Assembly: GCF_029689945.1 (NCBI RefSeq)
Contig: NZ_CP121451.1
Span: 248,001-312,000 of the forward strand
Length of the DNA stretch: 64,000 nucleotides
Source: Paenibacillus amylolyticus
Lineage (GTDB): Bacteria > Bacillota > Bacilli > Paenibacillales > Paenibacillaceae
Direction: 5' to 3'
The position numbers and the translations under genes are program-made. Of this stretch, positions 33,636 to 44,312 are shown piece by piece (position 1 is the stretch's first letter; each line of letters opens with the position of its first letter). The notes beneath the pieces are model-generated. The model had not been told where the DNA came from. It saw nothing but the letters and a program-made list of their open reading frames with translations, and made no database searches.

Positions 33636-35012
33636 TTACTCTCCGCCAATAAATACGTATCGGCAGACTACAATGATCGCCAAGATCCACATGAGCCAGT
33701 GAATTTTCACTTTACGCTCTGTAACCAAGTTACTGAACACCGCCAGAATGACATAAGATACGATACCTGCGGAGATCCCGTTCGCGATTCCGCCTGTGAA
33801 AGGCATCAATACAATCGTAAGGAAGGCTGGGAAAGCTTGCAGGAAATCATCCCACTCGATGCTACGTACTTGACTCATCATAAGCACACCCACGATGATC
33901 AATGCCGGAGCTGTCGCAGCGGATGGAACAACCAGCGCAAGAGGAGCAATAAACAGAGCCAAGATGAACAACAAACCTGTCGTTACCGAAGTCAGTCCTG
34001 TACGTCCACCTGCCTCAACACCTGAAGCACTCTCAACGTATGCTGTAATGGTACTTGTACCCAGTGCAGCACCTGCGCTGACACCCACTGCATCTACGAG
34101 CATCGCTTTACCGATCGTTTTCTCGCCTTTTTTCTTATCCTTCATAATGCCCATACGTGTTGCCGTACCTACCATCGTACCGAACGTGTCGAACAATTCA
34201 ACAAAGGTAAAGATGAAGATGATCTCGAACAATCCGAGACTGATGGCACCTTTCAAATCCAGTTGTCCGACTGCCAGATCGCTGAAGTTAGGCAACCAGC
34301 TTGCGCCTGAAAGACCACTCAGATTCGTAACACCCATTGGAATACCAATCAGCGTTGTGACTACGATCCCGATCAGCAGAGCGCCTTTGACGCGCATAAC
34401 CATCAGTATAGCAATAAGAAGCAAACCAATCAGAGCCAGCAATGCATCGTGATGTGTTACAAAGTTGCCCAATGACAAGTTAAAACTGCTACCTGGAATC
34501 GGCTGACTCAGATCAGCGTCTGGTGCAACATTAACGGTTACAGCCACGAGATTAGCAAGTTTGAAACCGATGATGGTAATAAAGAGACCGATACCCACCG
34601 TAATGGCCATTTTGATCGACTGCGGAACTGCAACAAGCAGCATTTGCCGAATCTTTGTCACGGTCAAAATAATGAACACGATACCCGAAAGGAATACTGC
34701 TCCGAGAGCAGCCTGCCATGTAATCGCCCCGTTCGAGCTTAGAACGACCGTCATGAAGTATGCATTCAATCCCATACCTGGTGCGAGCGCAATCGGAATA
34801 TTCACGAACAATCCCATAATAATGGTCATCAATCCGGCGCCGACGGCTGTTGCAAAGAATACTGCATTATCCGACATCCCCGCCCCGGCCTGACCCAAGA
34901 ACAACGTATTCACAAAAAGAATGTAAGCCATTGTCATAAAGGTAGTAAGACCCGCAACAATCTCCGTTCTAACGTTTGTTCCGTTTTCTTTTAATTTAAA
35001 GAAACGATCCAT
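33636..35012 (-). CDS. Guanine/hypoxanthine permease (NCS2, AzgA/PbuG-PbuO type)
   Basis: Protein of 458 residues with about 13 hydrophobic segments. Family hallmarks: EIVAGLTTFMTMAYILFVN near the N-terminus, ALAPGMGLNAYFMTVV around 80, LFDTFGTMVGTATRMG around 270 and GTSTITAYVESASGVEAGGRTGL around 320. Takes up purine bases with protons. Its leader contains a guanine riboswitch, terminator and PurBoxes, which supports purine transport. I cannot separate PbuG from PbuO by eye, so no symbol is given. Confidence 0.93.
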   Translation of the reverse strand: MDRFFKLKENGTNVRTEIVAGLTTFMTMAYILFVNTLFLGQAGAGMSDNAVFFATAVGAGLMTIIMGLFVNIPIALAPGMGLNAYFMTVVLSSNGAITWQAALGAVFLSGIVFIILTVTKIRQMLLVAVPQSIKMAITVGIGLFITIIGFKLANLVAVTVNVAPDADLSQPIPGSSFNLSLGNFVTHHDALLALIGLLLIAILMVMRVKGALLIGIVVTTLIGIPMGVTNLSGLSGASWLPNFSDLAVGQLDLKGAISLGLFEIIFIFTFVELFDTFGTMVGTATRMGIMKDKKKGEKTIGKAMLVDAVGVSAGAALGTSTITAYVESASGVEAGGRTGLTSVTTGLLFILALFIAPLALVVPSAATAPALIIVGVLMMSQVRSIEWDDFLQAFPAFLTIVLMPFTGGIANGISAGIVSYVILAVFSNLVTERKVKIHWLMWILAIIVVCRYVFIGGE

Positions 35013-35133
35013 AATTCACTAACTCCCCCTTAGAGATGTTGAAGCCATATTGAAAAACGACAAATGACCCTGATGAAGATTCTTCACCCAGGGTTCAGCT
35101 GACAAGGAGTAGCACGATGCCTCTGCTAAGAAC

Positions 35134-35178
35134 AAAAAAAATTCTAATGTGCGTGATGTCCCGCAATCATGTAGAATT
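35134..35178 (-). terminator. Riboswitch-controlled terminator of the permease
   Basis: Arms AATTCTA and TAGAATT with an inner TGCG/CGCA pairing, then eight T on the minus strand, about 20 bases after the aptamer. Confidence 0.8.
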
Positions 35179-35199
35179 CCTGTGCTCAGCCTTCTCCTC

Positions 35200-35263
35200 T
35201 TCGTAGCCAGATCATTAGGGTGATCTCGTAGAGACTCCCGGCCAATTCCCGAGATTATACGAA
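35200..35263 (-). promoter_or_regulatory. Guanine-type purine riboswitch aptamer (permease leader)
   Basis: Minus strand begins TTCGTATAATCTCGGG, contains AGTCTCTACGAG and ends CTGGCTACGAA. P1 closes TTCGTA/TACGAA; the specificity base before P1 is C (GGC-TACGAA), indicating guanine or hypoxanthine. Confidence 0.93.
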
Positions 35264-35296
35264 TTAGTATGCGCTATTTGTTTGTTTCCCATCACT

Positions 35297-35325
35297 ATTT
35301 TAGGAGGGCAGTATGTTTTTGTCAA
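35297..35325 (-). promoter_or_regulatory. Promoter of the purine permease
   Basis: TTGACA (35325-35320) and TAAAAT (35302-35297), 17 bases apart, directly upstream of the aptamer. Confidence 0.82.
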
Positions 35326-35327
35326 TG

Positions 35328-35374
35328 ATAAAAACGAATGTTAATATCAATCTCCTACAATATCGTTCGTATTA
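35328..35374 (-). promoter_or_regulatory. Pair of PurR boxes upstream of the permease promoter
   Basis: Inverted CGAA-containing boxes: ATACGAACGATA (minus, around 35372-35361) and AAAACGAATGTT (plus, 35331-35342). Their CGAA cores are 27 bases apart, as in the purE leader. Confidence 0.7.
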
Positions 35375-35486
35375 TTTAACAGATTGAACCAGTTCAGCGG
35401 TTTACAACCCAATTGTATGCGCTTTTTTCGGTGAATTCTCTAGGGAATATGTTCATTCTGTCAGACTGAAAGTTCAGCAGTTTAAT

Positions 35487-35539
35487 ATAAAAAAGCTAGC
35501 CTAATCAGAGGGCAAAAAGCGCTCTAATCAGGCTAGCTT
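35487..35539 (-). terminator. Terminator behind the small lipoprotein gene
   Basis: Ten-base perfect arms AAGCTAGCCT/AGGCTAGCTT extended by AATCAGAG/CTCT pairing, then six T on the minus strand; about 150 bases after the lipoprotein stop. Confidence 0.8.
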
Positions 35540-35688
35540 ATGTTGTCTGATGCGTTTAAAGCAATCAGATGAATGATGAATCAGGAATAAACGATGTCTC
35601 GTATTCCGAAGGCGTATACTCATTAGGTATATGGAGCAATTGGCGACATGTTCCGGAGCTACTTTTTACCGGATCAGTCCTATGTCAA

Positions 35689-35940
35689 TTATATCTCTGT
35701 CTGCGGAGCATCCTGGATCTCTTGTTGTTCCTGATTCGTGTTTATTGTTACGTCAGAGGATAACTCCTCGTTGCTGGTCTGATTGGAAGAAGCATCCGCT
35801 GCCTCTAAGTTCACAAATGGATAGTCACCCGAACCGGAAGCCAGGTCTTGCATACCTGAACCGCATCCTGCCAGCATCACCATTAGAAACGCACTTCCAA
35901 TGCCCATCTTCCATTTGCTCATATAGTCGGTTTTACGCAT
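35689..35940 (-). CDS. Small hypothetical lipoprotein
   Basis: Protein of 83 residues. Signal peptide MRKTDYMSKWKMGIG, then hydrophobic SAFLMVMLAGC with a lipobox (LAGC), so the mature form of about 57 residues is lipid-anchored. It is acidic and rich in Ser, Asn and Gln. GAAAGGAGAATG lies just upstream of the start. No family recognised. Own terminator, so monocistronic. Confidence 0.7.
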   Translation of the reverse strand: MRKTDYMSKWKMGIGSAFLMVMLAGCGSGMQDLASGSGDYPFVNLEAADASSNQTSNEELSSDVTINTNQEQQEIQDAPQTEI

Positions 35941-36103
35941 ACATTCATTCTCCTTTCAGTAGCCATATAGCTCTTAGTATATCCTTATTGTACAGGCCGG
36001 ACCTGAAAGAATCATGAATTGAACTTTAAAATGGGATGAAATTTTTGAGTTTATCATAGAAGAATAATGCCTTAGAAATGTTGGATTATACGATACGCAA
36101 TAA

Positions 36104-36156
36104 AAAACTCCCTTCTATTTGCTAAACAACGCAGATAAAAGAGAGTCATTTTTCAC
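36104..36156 (-). terminator. Terminator of guaA
   Basis: Imperfect long stem (ACTC-CTT-TAT-TGC paired with GCA-ATA-AAG-GAGT) followed by six T, starting about 20 bases after the guaA stop. Confidence 0.7.
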
Positions 36157-36177
36157 TCTATTGTTCAGGAGTATACC

Positions 36178-37717
36178 CTATTCCCACTCGATCGTTGCAG
36201 GTGGTTTGGAAGTTACGTCATACACGATACGGTTGACGTTATCGACTTCGTTAACGATCCGTACGGAGATTTTCTCCAGCACATCCCAAGGGATACGTGC
36301 CCAGTCCGCAGTCATACCGTCGATGGATGTTACGGCACGGATACCTACAGTGTAGGAATACGTACGAGCATCACCCATAACGCCTACACTCTTCATGTTC
36401 GGCAGAGCTGTGAAGTACTGCCAGATTTCGCGGTCGAGACCGGCTTTGGCAATCTCTTCGCGCAGGATGTAGTCCGAATCACGAACAATTTTGAGTTTCT
36501 CTTCAGTAACCTCACCCAGAACACGGATCGCAAGACCCGGACCAGGGAATGGCTGACGGTGTACAATTTCGTCCGGCAGGCCACACTCGGTACCGACTTT
36601 ACGTACTTCATCCTTGAACAACGTGCTCAGTGGCTCGATCAGTTTGAAGTTCATGTCCTCAGGCAGACCGCCGACGTTGTGGTGGGATTTGATGGTCTGT
36701 GCAGTCGCTGTACCACTTTCCACGATGTCCGTGTACAGTGTTCCTTGCGCCAGGAATTCGAAATCATCGAACTGCTTGGACTCTTCGTCAAATACGTAAA
36801 TAAACTCGTTACCGATAATTTTACGTTTTTGTTCCGGATCATCCACGCCAGCCAGCTTGGACATGAAGCGTTCCTGTGCATCAATTTTGACAACTTTCAT
36901 GTCGAATTTGCCCACAAACGTCTCCATTACACTTTCAGCTTCACCTTTACGCAGCAGACCGTGGTCAATAAACATACATGTCAGTTGATCCCCAATGGCT
37001 TTGTGAAGCAATGCAGCTACAACGGAAGAATCTACGCCGCCGCTGAGTGCACACAGTACTTTACTGTCTCCCACTTTTTCACGAATGTCTTTGATCGTGT
37101 CATCGATGAATGTCTCCATCGTCCAGTTGCCTTCGCAACCACAGATCTCGAACAGGAAATTACGAATCATGTCGTTACCGCGAACAGAGTGACGTACCTC
37201 CGGGTGGAACTGAACAGCATACAATTTACGCTCATCGTTGCTCATGGCAGCGATTGGCGCACTTTCCGTGCCTGCATCCAGTTTGAAACCTGGAGGAAGT
37301 GTCACCACGTGATCACCGTGACTCATCCATACCGTATGTTCGCCTTCAATGCCTTTTGCCAGTGTAGATCCAGCTGCAAACTCAAGGTCTGCTTTACCGT
37401 ACTCACGCTTCTCGGAACGTTCCACTTTACCTTCAAGCTGTTGCGCCATAAGCTCGGATACCGTAACAGATACCGAAGATTGGCAAGCCCAGGTCATAGA
37501 CACCCGGGTCCACGTGTGGAGCATTCTCAGCGTATACGCTGGACGGACCACCTGAAAATACGATCCCTTTTGGTGCCAATTCTGCGATCTTCTCCGCCGG
37601 TGTATTATACGGCAAAAGCTCGCTGTATACGCCAAGATCCCGGATTCTTCTGGCGATTAACTGGTTGTATTGGCCCCCAAAGTCAAGGACAACCACAATC
37701 TCATTCTGCTTATTCAT
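36178..37717 (-). CDS. guaA: GMP synthase (glutamine-hydrolysing; frameshift in this sequence)
   Basis: Converts XMP to GMP. Glutaminase domain begins [20 protein letters not shown] with Cys in FGICYG; right after this the frame is shifted by one extra base around 37453-37458, then resumes [13 protein letters not shown]. His/Glu in [13 protein letters not shown]-pyrophosphatase loop [18 protein letters not shown]-terminal dimer domain ending KPPATIEWE. Corrected length 512 (B. subtilis 513). The lesion changes more than a homopolymer, unlike most others here. GGAGG seven bases before the ATG. Confidence 0.93.
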
Positions 37718-37747
37718 AACCGTGCCTCCCTCAATTCAATGAAACTA

Positions 37748-37777
37748 ATTATACGCAACGACAAAACATACCGTCAA
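37748..37777 (-). promoter_or_regulatory. Promoter of guaA
   Basis: TTGACG (37777-37772) and TATAAT (37753-37748) with 18 bases between, 31 bases before the start codon. No riboswitch fits in this short leader. Confidence 0.8.
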
Positions 37778-38089
37778 GGAAAGGCGAAACTCCTTTTTTC
37801 GACATATCCAAACCGGATTACCAAATGCCTCTAAATATGAAATTCCGATCAGAAAACATGGCAGCAAGAAGCTGGTTCAAGTGTATGATCGTGGAAAGAC
37901 GCCTTGTTCGCAGCGCAATGCGAAAGGCGTCATATGTGTAACATGCAACGATGGACAACCGATGCACAATAGAATGGATGCGCCAATGGCGATCATCTTC
38001 TGCAACAACCTGCCACACTGGATCGGAATGCGATAGCGAGAGTTACACTAAGGCAGGTTGTGTGGCGCCCTTGTTGTAACATCCCTGTG
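37778..38089. other. Intergenic region with hairpins downstream of the transglutaminase gene
   Basis: No gene. Hairpins: GACGCCTT..TTCGC/GCGAA.AGGCGTC at 37898-37931 (a T-poor terminator candidate), ACAACCTGCC/GGCAGGTTGT at 38005-38061, and GTTGTAAC/GTTACAAC at the stop codon of the transglutaminase gene. Confidence 0.45.
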
Positions 38090-40457
38090 TTACAACGCCT
38101 GCAATCGCCGGGCCAGACGAAGTGCCCGGCGCAGGAACGCCAGACTGTCCGCGCGCAGCGGACGGTCTGGCCCGTACAGCAGCCGTTCCCAGTCGGCTGC
38201 AAACCGCGCGATGTCCGCGCCGTCCGCGCCTGCGGCCAATGCCGGTGACGCTCGCATATTCACGCAGCGTCATCCCCGGCGGCCGCGGGCCGTACCGGCG
38301 CGCGAGCGCGGACCAGACCGGAGCGGCGGCGCCCAGCAGCCGCTCGCGGTCTGGAAAGCTGCTGCGCGGCCATGCCAGCAGCAGCCTGATCCGCAGCGCG
38401 GGGCGTAGCCGCCGCATGCGGATCACAGCAGCGGCGCCCAGCAGGGCCGCTGCCGACAAGGGCTGCCGCGAGCCATGGCTCCGCGGCAATGGCCCGTGCG
38501 CGGGCGATCAGCCATGCGCCCGCAGCGTCAGCCCATCCGCCGATCGCATTCGGCGGATTGAGCTCACCTGCCTGCGGCCCGGCGAGCGCTGCCACATCTT
38601 CGCCCGCGCCTTGCGCCATGGTGAAGCCCGGCGTAGCCTCAAACGGCATCCAGCCTGCACCTGGAAAATACACCTCTACCCAGGAGTGTGCATCTCCTTG
38701 GGAAATGATGTACTGACCGGGTATATTCGGGTCAGCTACTCCAGGCCCAAAGCCTTTGACCCAGCGTGCGGGTATTCCCTCTGCACGAAGCAATACAATC
38801 ATGGCTGTAGAGAAATGATTGCAGTATCCCTCCCGTGTGACGAATAGAAAATCGTCCACAAAATCGGTTCCTCGTGGCGGCATGCGGGTATCCAGCGAGT
38901 ATTCGGCATGGGCAGCCAGATAAGTCTTGACGGCTTGCACAGCATCATACCGAGTCTCACTCCCTTGAACAATTTCCTTGGCGAGCGTCTGCACTCGACC
39001 CGGGAGTGATGTGGGCAGTTGAAGATAAGTCCTGCGAATAGATGCAGGATCGTTCCCTTTACCTGTCTTCTCTAGCAGACGTAGCTGTTCCGGCGATGCC
39101 ACAGGAACCATGATGTCTGCTGTATAATTTTTAACCAACTTCTCATCCCCGGAGCCCGCGACCCACAACGTTGCAGAATCCCGATTAGATAACAAAGAAA
39201 GCATATTCTCCTCATTCTCGCTGTTCTTGTCTTGGAATGATACTTCGAGCGGTATCCCCCGGTAAACAACGGATTTGGGCCTTTCCATTCCCGCCTCATC
39301 GTAACCGTCTGGCGGATACGCTTCCAGTAGATTTGACTCTCCCAACCATCTGCACGCAGCATGCCGGACGGACTGGCCGTTTCAAAGCTTTGCTCAGGAT
39401 CGCTCCAGGTACTCCCGTTATAATATGAACGAGTCTCCCCTCGCCAATACGTCACTTCCGGACTCCTCGCCGTAAAAAAGATGGCATTCCCCTGCACCAA
39501 CGGTGCTCCCATAGGTGCGTCCGCTGTGCTATATCCCGTGACTGCCGTTGCAGCTGGGATACTATTGTGCTGTGTGTAACCTGCCCAGCGAGCAATGCGT
39601 TCCCCCATCTGTTCCAGAGATATGCGTTCTGGTTGAGGGACGGACGCAAACTGACCTGGTAACGCAGAGAGAAGCACCATACCTGCGGAAGCCACAATAG
39701 TTACTGCACTCCAACGGCCATAGGGACTTCCCCGATAACTAGGCGTAGTCACTCCTCCATTGAGACGTAATAACTGAAGCAGAGCCTGAATAAAAAAAGT
39801 CCATAACACAGACCGTATTACAGATGCATACACGTCAAGCCCCGCAAAGGATTCAAGCAAAAGCAAATAAAGCAGCGTTGCACTGCCAAACAGCATAACG
39901 CTTCGACGCAACAATACGAGGGATTGCACAGAAGCCATGAGCATGCTCCAGCCACACATCATGAACAAACCTCTCGTTTCTGTACTAATCGAGTGGAATC
40001 GCCAGTTATTGATAAAGGTGTCCAGATCGGATGAAAGTATTCCCGGGTATGCAATCGCCCATCGGGCAGGATCACTTCCTCCGTACATCAGACATAACGC
40101 AGCAAGTGCGATGAATAATCGGATCAGAACTCCGATGATCCATCCTGTACGAAATATTCCCGTCAGCAGCAATGCACCCGTTAACCCCGCCATAACGAAC
40201 AAGAATCGTTCACTGCCCTGCTGATCTGATGACGTAACAGGATAGATCCACTCCAGAGACAGTATGAGTAAAATGGCCGATATGAAAATTCTGTACAGGA
40301 CAGGAACTGTACCATATCCCTCATCCTTTAAGTCCGTCAGAGCATTCTGGTTCATCGCTTTATGTACAGCATGGTCCGAATCTTTTCCCAGACGGGTTGT
40401 TGACTCTTTGGCAGATACAGCGGAATTCGATGGCTGCTCACCATTATGCACCCACAT
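38090..40457 (-). CDS. Transglutaminase-like membrane protein, TgpA family (three frameshifts in this sequence)
   Basis: About 788 residues when corrected. Six or more membrane segments (about 55-270), an extracellular part, then the transglutaminase core: Cys in GYCNHFSTAMIVLLRAEGIPARW, His in DAHSWVEVYFPGAGW and Asp-side FEATPGF. Then a membrane helix and a C-terminal DUF4129-like tail ending LRLARRLQAL. Breaks: 39256-39260 (one G short), about 38450 (one extra base), about 38245 (one extra). The last 500 bases are far more GC-rich than the surroundings. Usually forms a module with MoxR and DUF58 partners, as here; start overlaps the DUF58 stop. Confidence 0.85.
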
Positions 40458-41702
40458 CTGTTACCTCCACCTTTCCCAATGAAGATAACGCAAGGTCTGT
40501 AACCAAATGGATCGGCACCCCACTGTGACGAAGCTGCTCCATACGCAAGCTGTCATATCCCAATGCACTCACCGATCGATCCGTTGACCCTGACTGGGAC
40601 ACCTCCGTCAGATGCACCTCTATGCGGTAACCCAACCCGATTGCAGACATGATCCATTCCGCCAGAGGCTGGTCCAGTTTACCTGTGAGAACCACAATTC
40701 GCGAACCACTTGCCAGTCGATCCAGCATCTCCGTCCGAAGAGAAACAGCAACAGATTGTGCCTTGGATATGCGTGCCCCCGCTAGTCTGTCCATTCCATG
40801 ATTCTCCGCATCTGCATGGAATGGCTCGTATTGCCATGGATCTGGTGCATCCCAGCTCTTATCTCCGCCTTCCATCCACAGGTGATATGGAATATCATGC
40901 AGCTCGGCAGTATAAATCCAGCGGGCGGCTGCACGAACCACTCGTTCAAAAGCAGGTTCATCCATATGCTCCAGCTGTTTTACGTCGTAACCCGACGCGC
41001 CTTCATACACAAGGATGCCCAGCGAAGCGAGATCCGTGGTATCGGGCAGAAAGGTCTGAAGTTTTCCCGTTTTAGCTGTACTTTTCCAATGAACACGTCC
41101 CATCGGGTCACCCTGCTGATATTCGCGGAACTCGGGGCTACGGTTTCCCTGGCTATTTCTTCGTTCCGACAGAGTCCCTTCAATCATTGCTGTGAATTCT
41201 ACCGAATCTCCCTTCCCCCAAGCCGATGCCTGAGGAACAACAATCAAGGGTGTACCTCCTGCGATCTCTGCGGAGAGCGTATTCCAGCCAAACATATCAC
41301 CCCAGTATAATCTGCCCGTATCCCATCTGTAGACTCCTCTGCGTATACCAGAACATTCATATTGATAGGTAAATTGTCGCCGTGTTCCCGGAAAAATCAA
41401 TTTGCGATGAACACCTACAGGGGTGTTCTCACACAGAACGATCCATAACAATGGAATGCGGCAATCGAATTCCAGATCGACCATAACCCGTACACGCTCA
41501 CCTGCCTCAATTCGGGCTGCATGTATTTTCCGACGGATGTGAATATGCCGTGGTCTGAACCAATGGAGAAGCAGTCCCCCGTGAACATCAGGAAAGCCAT
41601 AATGGATAAAAACAACGCCGCTTTGCCCCCATGCCACTGATACAAGGAAGCAAAAGCAACCACCAAGACAGCACTCACCATCTGTTGTCCCAGCGCAGTC
41701 AT
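40444..41702 (-). CDS. DUF58 domain protein (frameshift in this sequence)
   Basis: About 419 residues corrected. Two N-terminal membrane segments (QMVSAVLVVAFASLY and ALFLSIMAFLMF), then a beta-rich region and the DUF58 core with REYQQGDPMGRVHWKSTAKTGKLQT. The frame breaks at 41576-41580 (five G for six). Works with MoxR ATPases in poorly understood envelope or stress modules. The start overlaps the moxR stop by one base (TAATG). Confidence 0.87.
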
Positions 41703-42686
41703 TATCTCCGTCCCCTTCCCTGTGATGCCATTTGTACGGGAACCGGAACCGATGATAACGCTTCTTCAATGACTTGAACTTGCCCCCATACCTCTGCTCT
41801 GTTCTGAGCCTTCAATTGAATACGATGGGATAAGACAGGCACAGCCACTTCTTTCACATCATCCGGAATGACATAACTGCGTCCCTGAAGATAGGCCAAT
41901 GACTGCGCCGCAGCCATCCAGGCCAGTGTTCCACGCGGGCTGATGCCCAGTCTGACCGCAGGAAGGCTGCGAGAGGCTACAGCAACGGCCACCAGATACT
42001 GTTTGACGACCGGATCAACATGTACCTGCTTGACTTCACGCTGCATGGCAACGACTTCTTCAGCAAGCAGGACAGGGCGAAGTTCATCCAGTGCTTCTCG
42101 ACCTTGCATGCGGCCCAGCAACTCCAATTCCTGTTCCGGATCGGGATACCCCAGTCCAATCCTCATGATAAATCGATCCAGCTGCGCTTCAGGCAGACGG
42201 TACGTACCCTCGAACTGTAATGGATTCTGTGTCGCCAATAGAAAACGGGCGTGGCAAGGCATAGGTTGTGCCATCAACCGTAATACGTCGTTCCTCCATG
42301 GCCTCCAGCAGGGCAGACTGCGTGCGTGGTGAAGCGCGATTTATTTCATCAGCCAAGACAACGTTGGACATGACGGGTCCGGGCCGAAACTTGAATTCAG
42401 CGGTATGCGGATGATAGATTGAAGTGCCCGTAACATCTGCGGGCATGACATCGGACGTGAATTGAATCCGGCCCATGGAGCAGTCCAGCGCAGAAGCCAC
42501 GGCGCGAACCAGCATGGTTTTCCCGGTGCCCGGCACATCTTCCAGAAGTACATGACCCCCACTGAGCATTGCAGTGAGCACATAACGAATCTCTTGTTTT
42601 TTGCCAATAATCACACTCTCAACACGTTTCATGACCCTGTTCAACAATTCAACCGCATGTTCATGTTCCATTCGGATATAAGACAT
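41702..42686 (-). CDS. MoxR-type AAA+ ATPase (frameshift in this sequence)
   Basis: About 327 residues corrected. Walker A LLEDVPGTGKTMLVRA, Walker B VVLADEINRASPRTQSALLEAMEE, sensor region LLATQNPLQFEGTYRLPEAQLDRF and C-terminal lid with GISPRGTLAWMAAAQSLA. The frame breaks in the T run at 42242-42245 (one extra). ATG at 42686, AAGGAG ten bases upstream. First gene of the MoxR-DUF58-transglutaminase operon; chaperone-like role inferred from family. Confidence 0.9.
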
Positions 42687-42788
42687 TTCTCCTGATCTCC
42701 TTCCATCCATTGGCATTCTGAGCCATAGTAATCTATGATTCAGTGTTGCCCGGAAGTAGAGAGAATAGTCCTGCAAGAATGACTTTCT

Positions 42789-44049
42789 TCAGATCATTTT
42801 ATACGTAAATATGCTGTTCATTGCCGAAATGGATCTGGAAGCGTCTGCCTTCACCGACCACTCTGCTTCATTACTGGTTAAGGAATTCACTCTTAATCCC
42901 ATCTGCTCCAGCAACTCTCGTAACGGAACCCAGATGGTTCCCCCTGACTCTGTACTGCCCCTGTTTCAATTCCCCCTGTCGAAGTCAGTGTTCCGCTCAC
43001 ACTGTCTGCATGAATCGTTCTTTCCTTCCATACTGCTGTGGCAGTCCTTGTCTCCGGGTCCCAGCGAGTGCTGCCCTGAATTTTTTCATGAATGTACGCA
43101 AAGGCACCATGATTCGCTGACCTTCCATACGAAACTCACCCGGTTGCAATGTAGCCGCGGCTAATCCCACCTCTACCTTCAGCTTTTTGGTTGCAAGCCA
43201 CAACGTCGCATTGGCTTCTACATGTTCTGCGATCCACGCCTTTCCAGGCGCCTTGCGGGATTTATACTTCCCATCTGGATGTACACGGAATTGAACCGGT
43301 TGATCCGTGCTCTTGATGGTGTCAAAACGATATCCGTGATCACGATAAAATTTGATAATTCCGGGAAGTGCTTTTACCGTTTCAGCATGTGCACCACCGT
43401 CATGCATCAGGACAATGACCGATTGTGCTCCGGCAGGGACTTTGGTGGAGTTGCTGAGGATTTCTTTGGCCGGAACCCCTTTACGTCTGGAATCCCCGCT
43501 ATCGACGTTCCAGTCCATGACGGTGTATCCACCCCGTTGCAGCAAGTCAAAATAACTCTGGTCAAAATGTCCATAGGTACCGCCTGGTGCTCGCACCAGA
43601 TTCGGACGGAAGCCCGTGATCCGCTCCAGCACGTCTTCTGTCTGCTTGATCTGTTTCCAGAATACTTTAAAATCACTATACAGCTGTTCGTATTGATGAT
43701 TGAACGTATGATTGCCCAAAGCATGTCCATCCTCCACTATCGTCCGGATTAGCTCAGGATAACGCTCGGCCTGTTCACCCAGCACAAAGAATGTAGCCGG
43801 AACCTGCGCCTTTCGTAAAATATCCAATACTTCACGGGTATGGTTACCCGGTCCGTCGTCAAAACTCAGATAGACTACCTTGTCTTGAGCAGAAGATGCT
43901 TCAGCTATGCCTGCGTACGCAGAAAATGCAGCATATACAGCAAATGCAGACAGCAATATCGCAATTCGCACTAGAATGACAGCATATTGTCCTGATAAAA
44001 ACCTATGTATGGATGTTACGGAGATTTCCCCTTTTCCTTGATGCTCCAT
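42789..44049 (-). CDS. Polysaccharide deacetylase with copper-amine-oxidase-like C-terminal domain (two frameshifts)
   Basis: Membrane-anchored or secreted (hydrophobic VILVRIAILLSAFAVYAAF). NodB motifs: SFDDGPGNHT, HTFNH, RAPGGTYGHFD, MDWNVDSGD and VLMHDGG, so it probably removes acetyl groups from peptidoglycan or another glycan. The C-terminus resembles the amine-oxidase N1-like wall domain (MVPLRTFMKKI..., IWVPLRELLEQMGL) once two breaks are repaired: A run at 43081-43086 and G run at 42940-42944, one short each. The start is uncertain: ATG 44049 is used; the frame is open to 44190. Confidence 0.85.
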
Positions 44050-44312
44050 TCCATTCTCTGTACCATTTACGAATCGACCTCCACCGTCTCTAGTAATTTG
44101 CTGATAGACTTCAGCAGATTTGTTAGAATTATATGGAGGCATCCTTGAAAAAGACGCGATTTTGTTTAATAATTTTTCACAATTGGGCATGGTGCGTGAT
44201 TGATTCTTTGCTTCAGATTAGGTAGCATAATGAACAGGCAAAACGTATTCAAATATGGAAACACCTTGGAGAGGATTCATGCTCCTACCCCGTCTTCAGG
44301 AGAGTGAAACTA

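Noticed and set aside
33636..35012. Adenine riboswitch or adenine permease
   Set aside because: The aptamer's specificity base is C, which indicates guanine or hypoxanthine.
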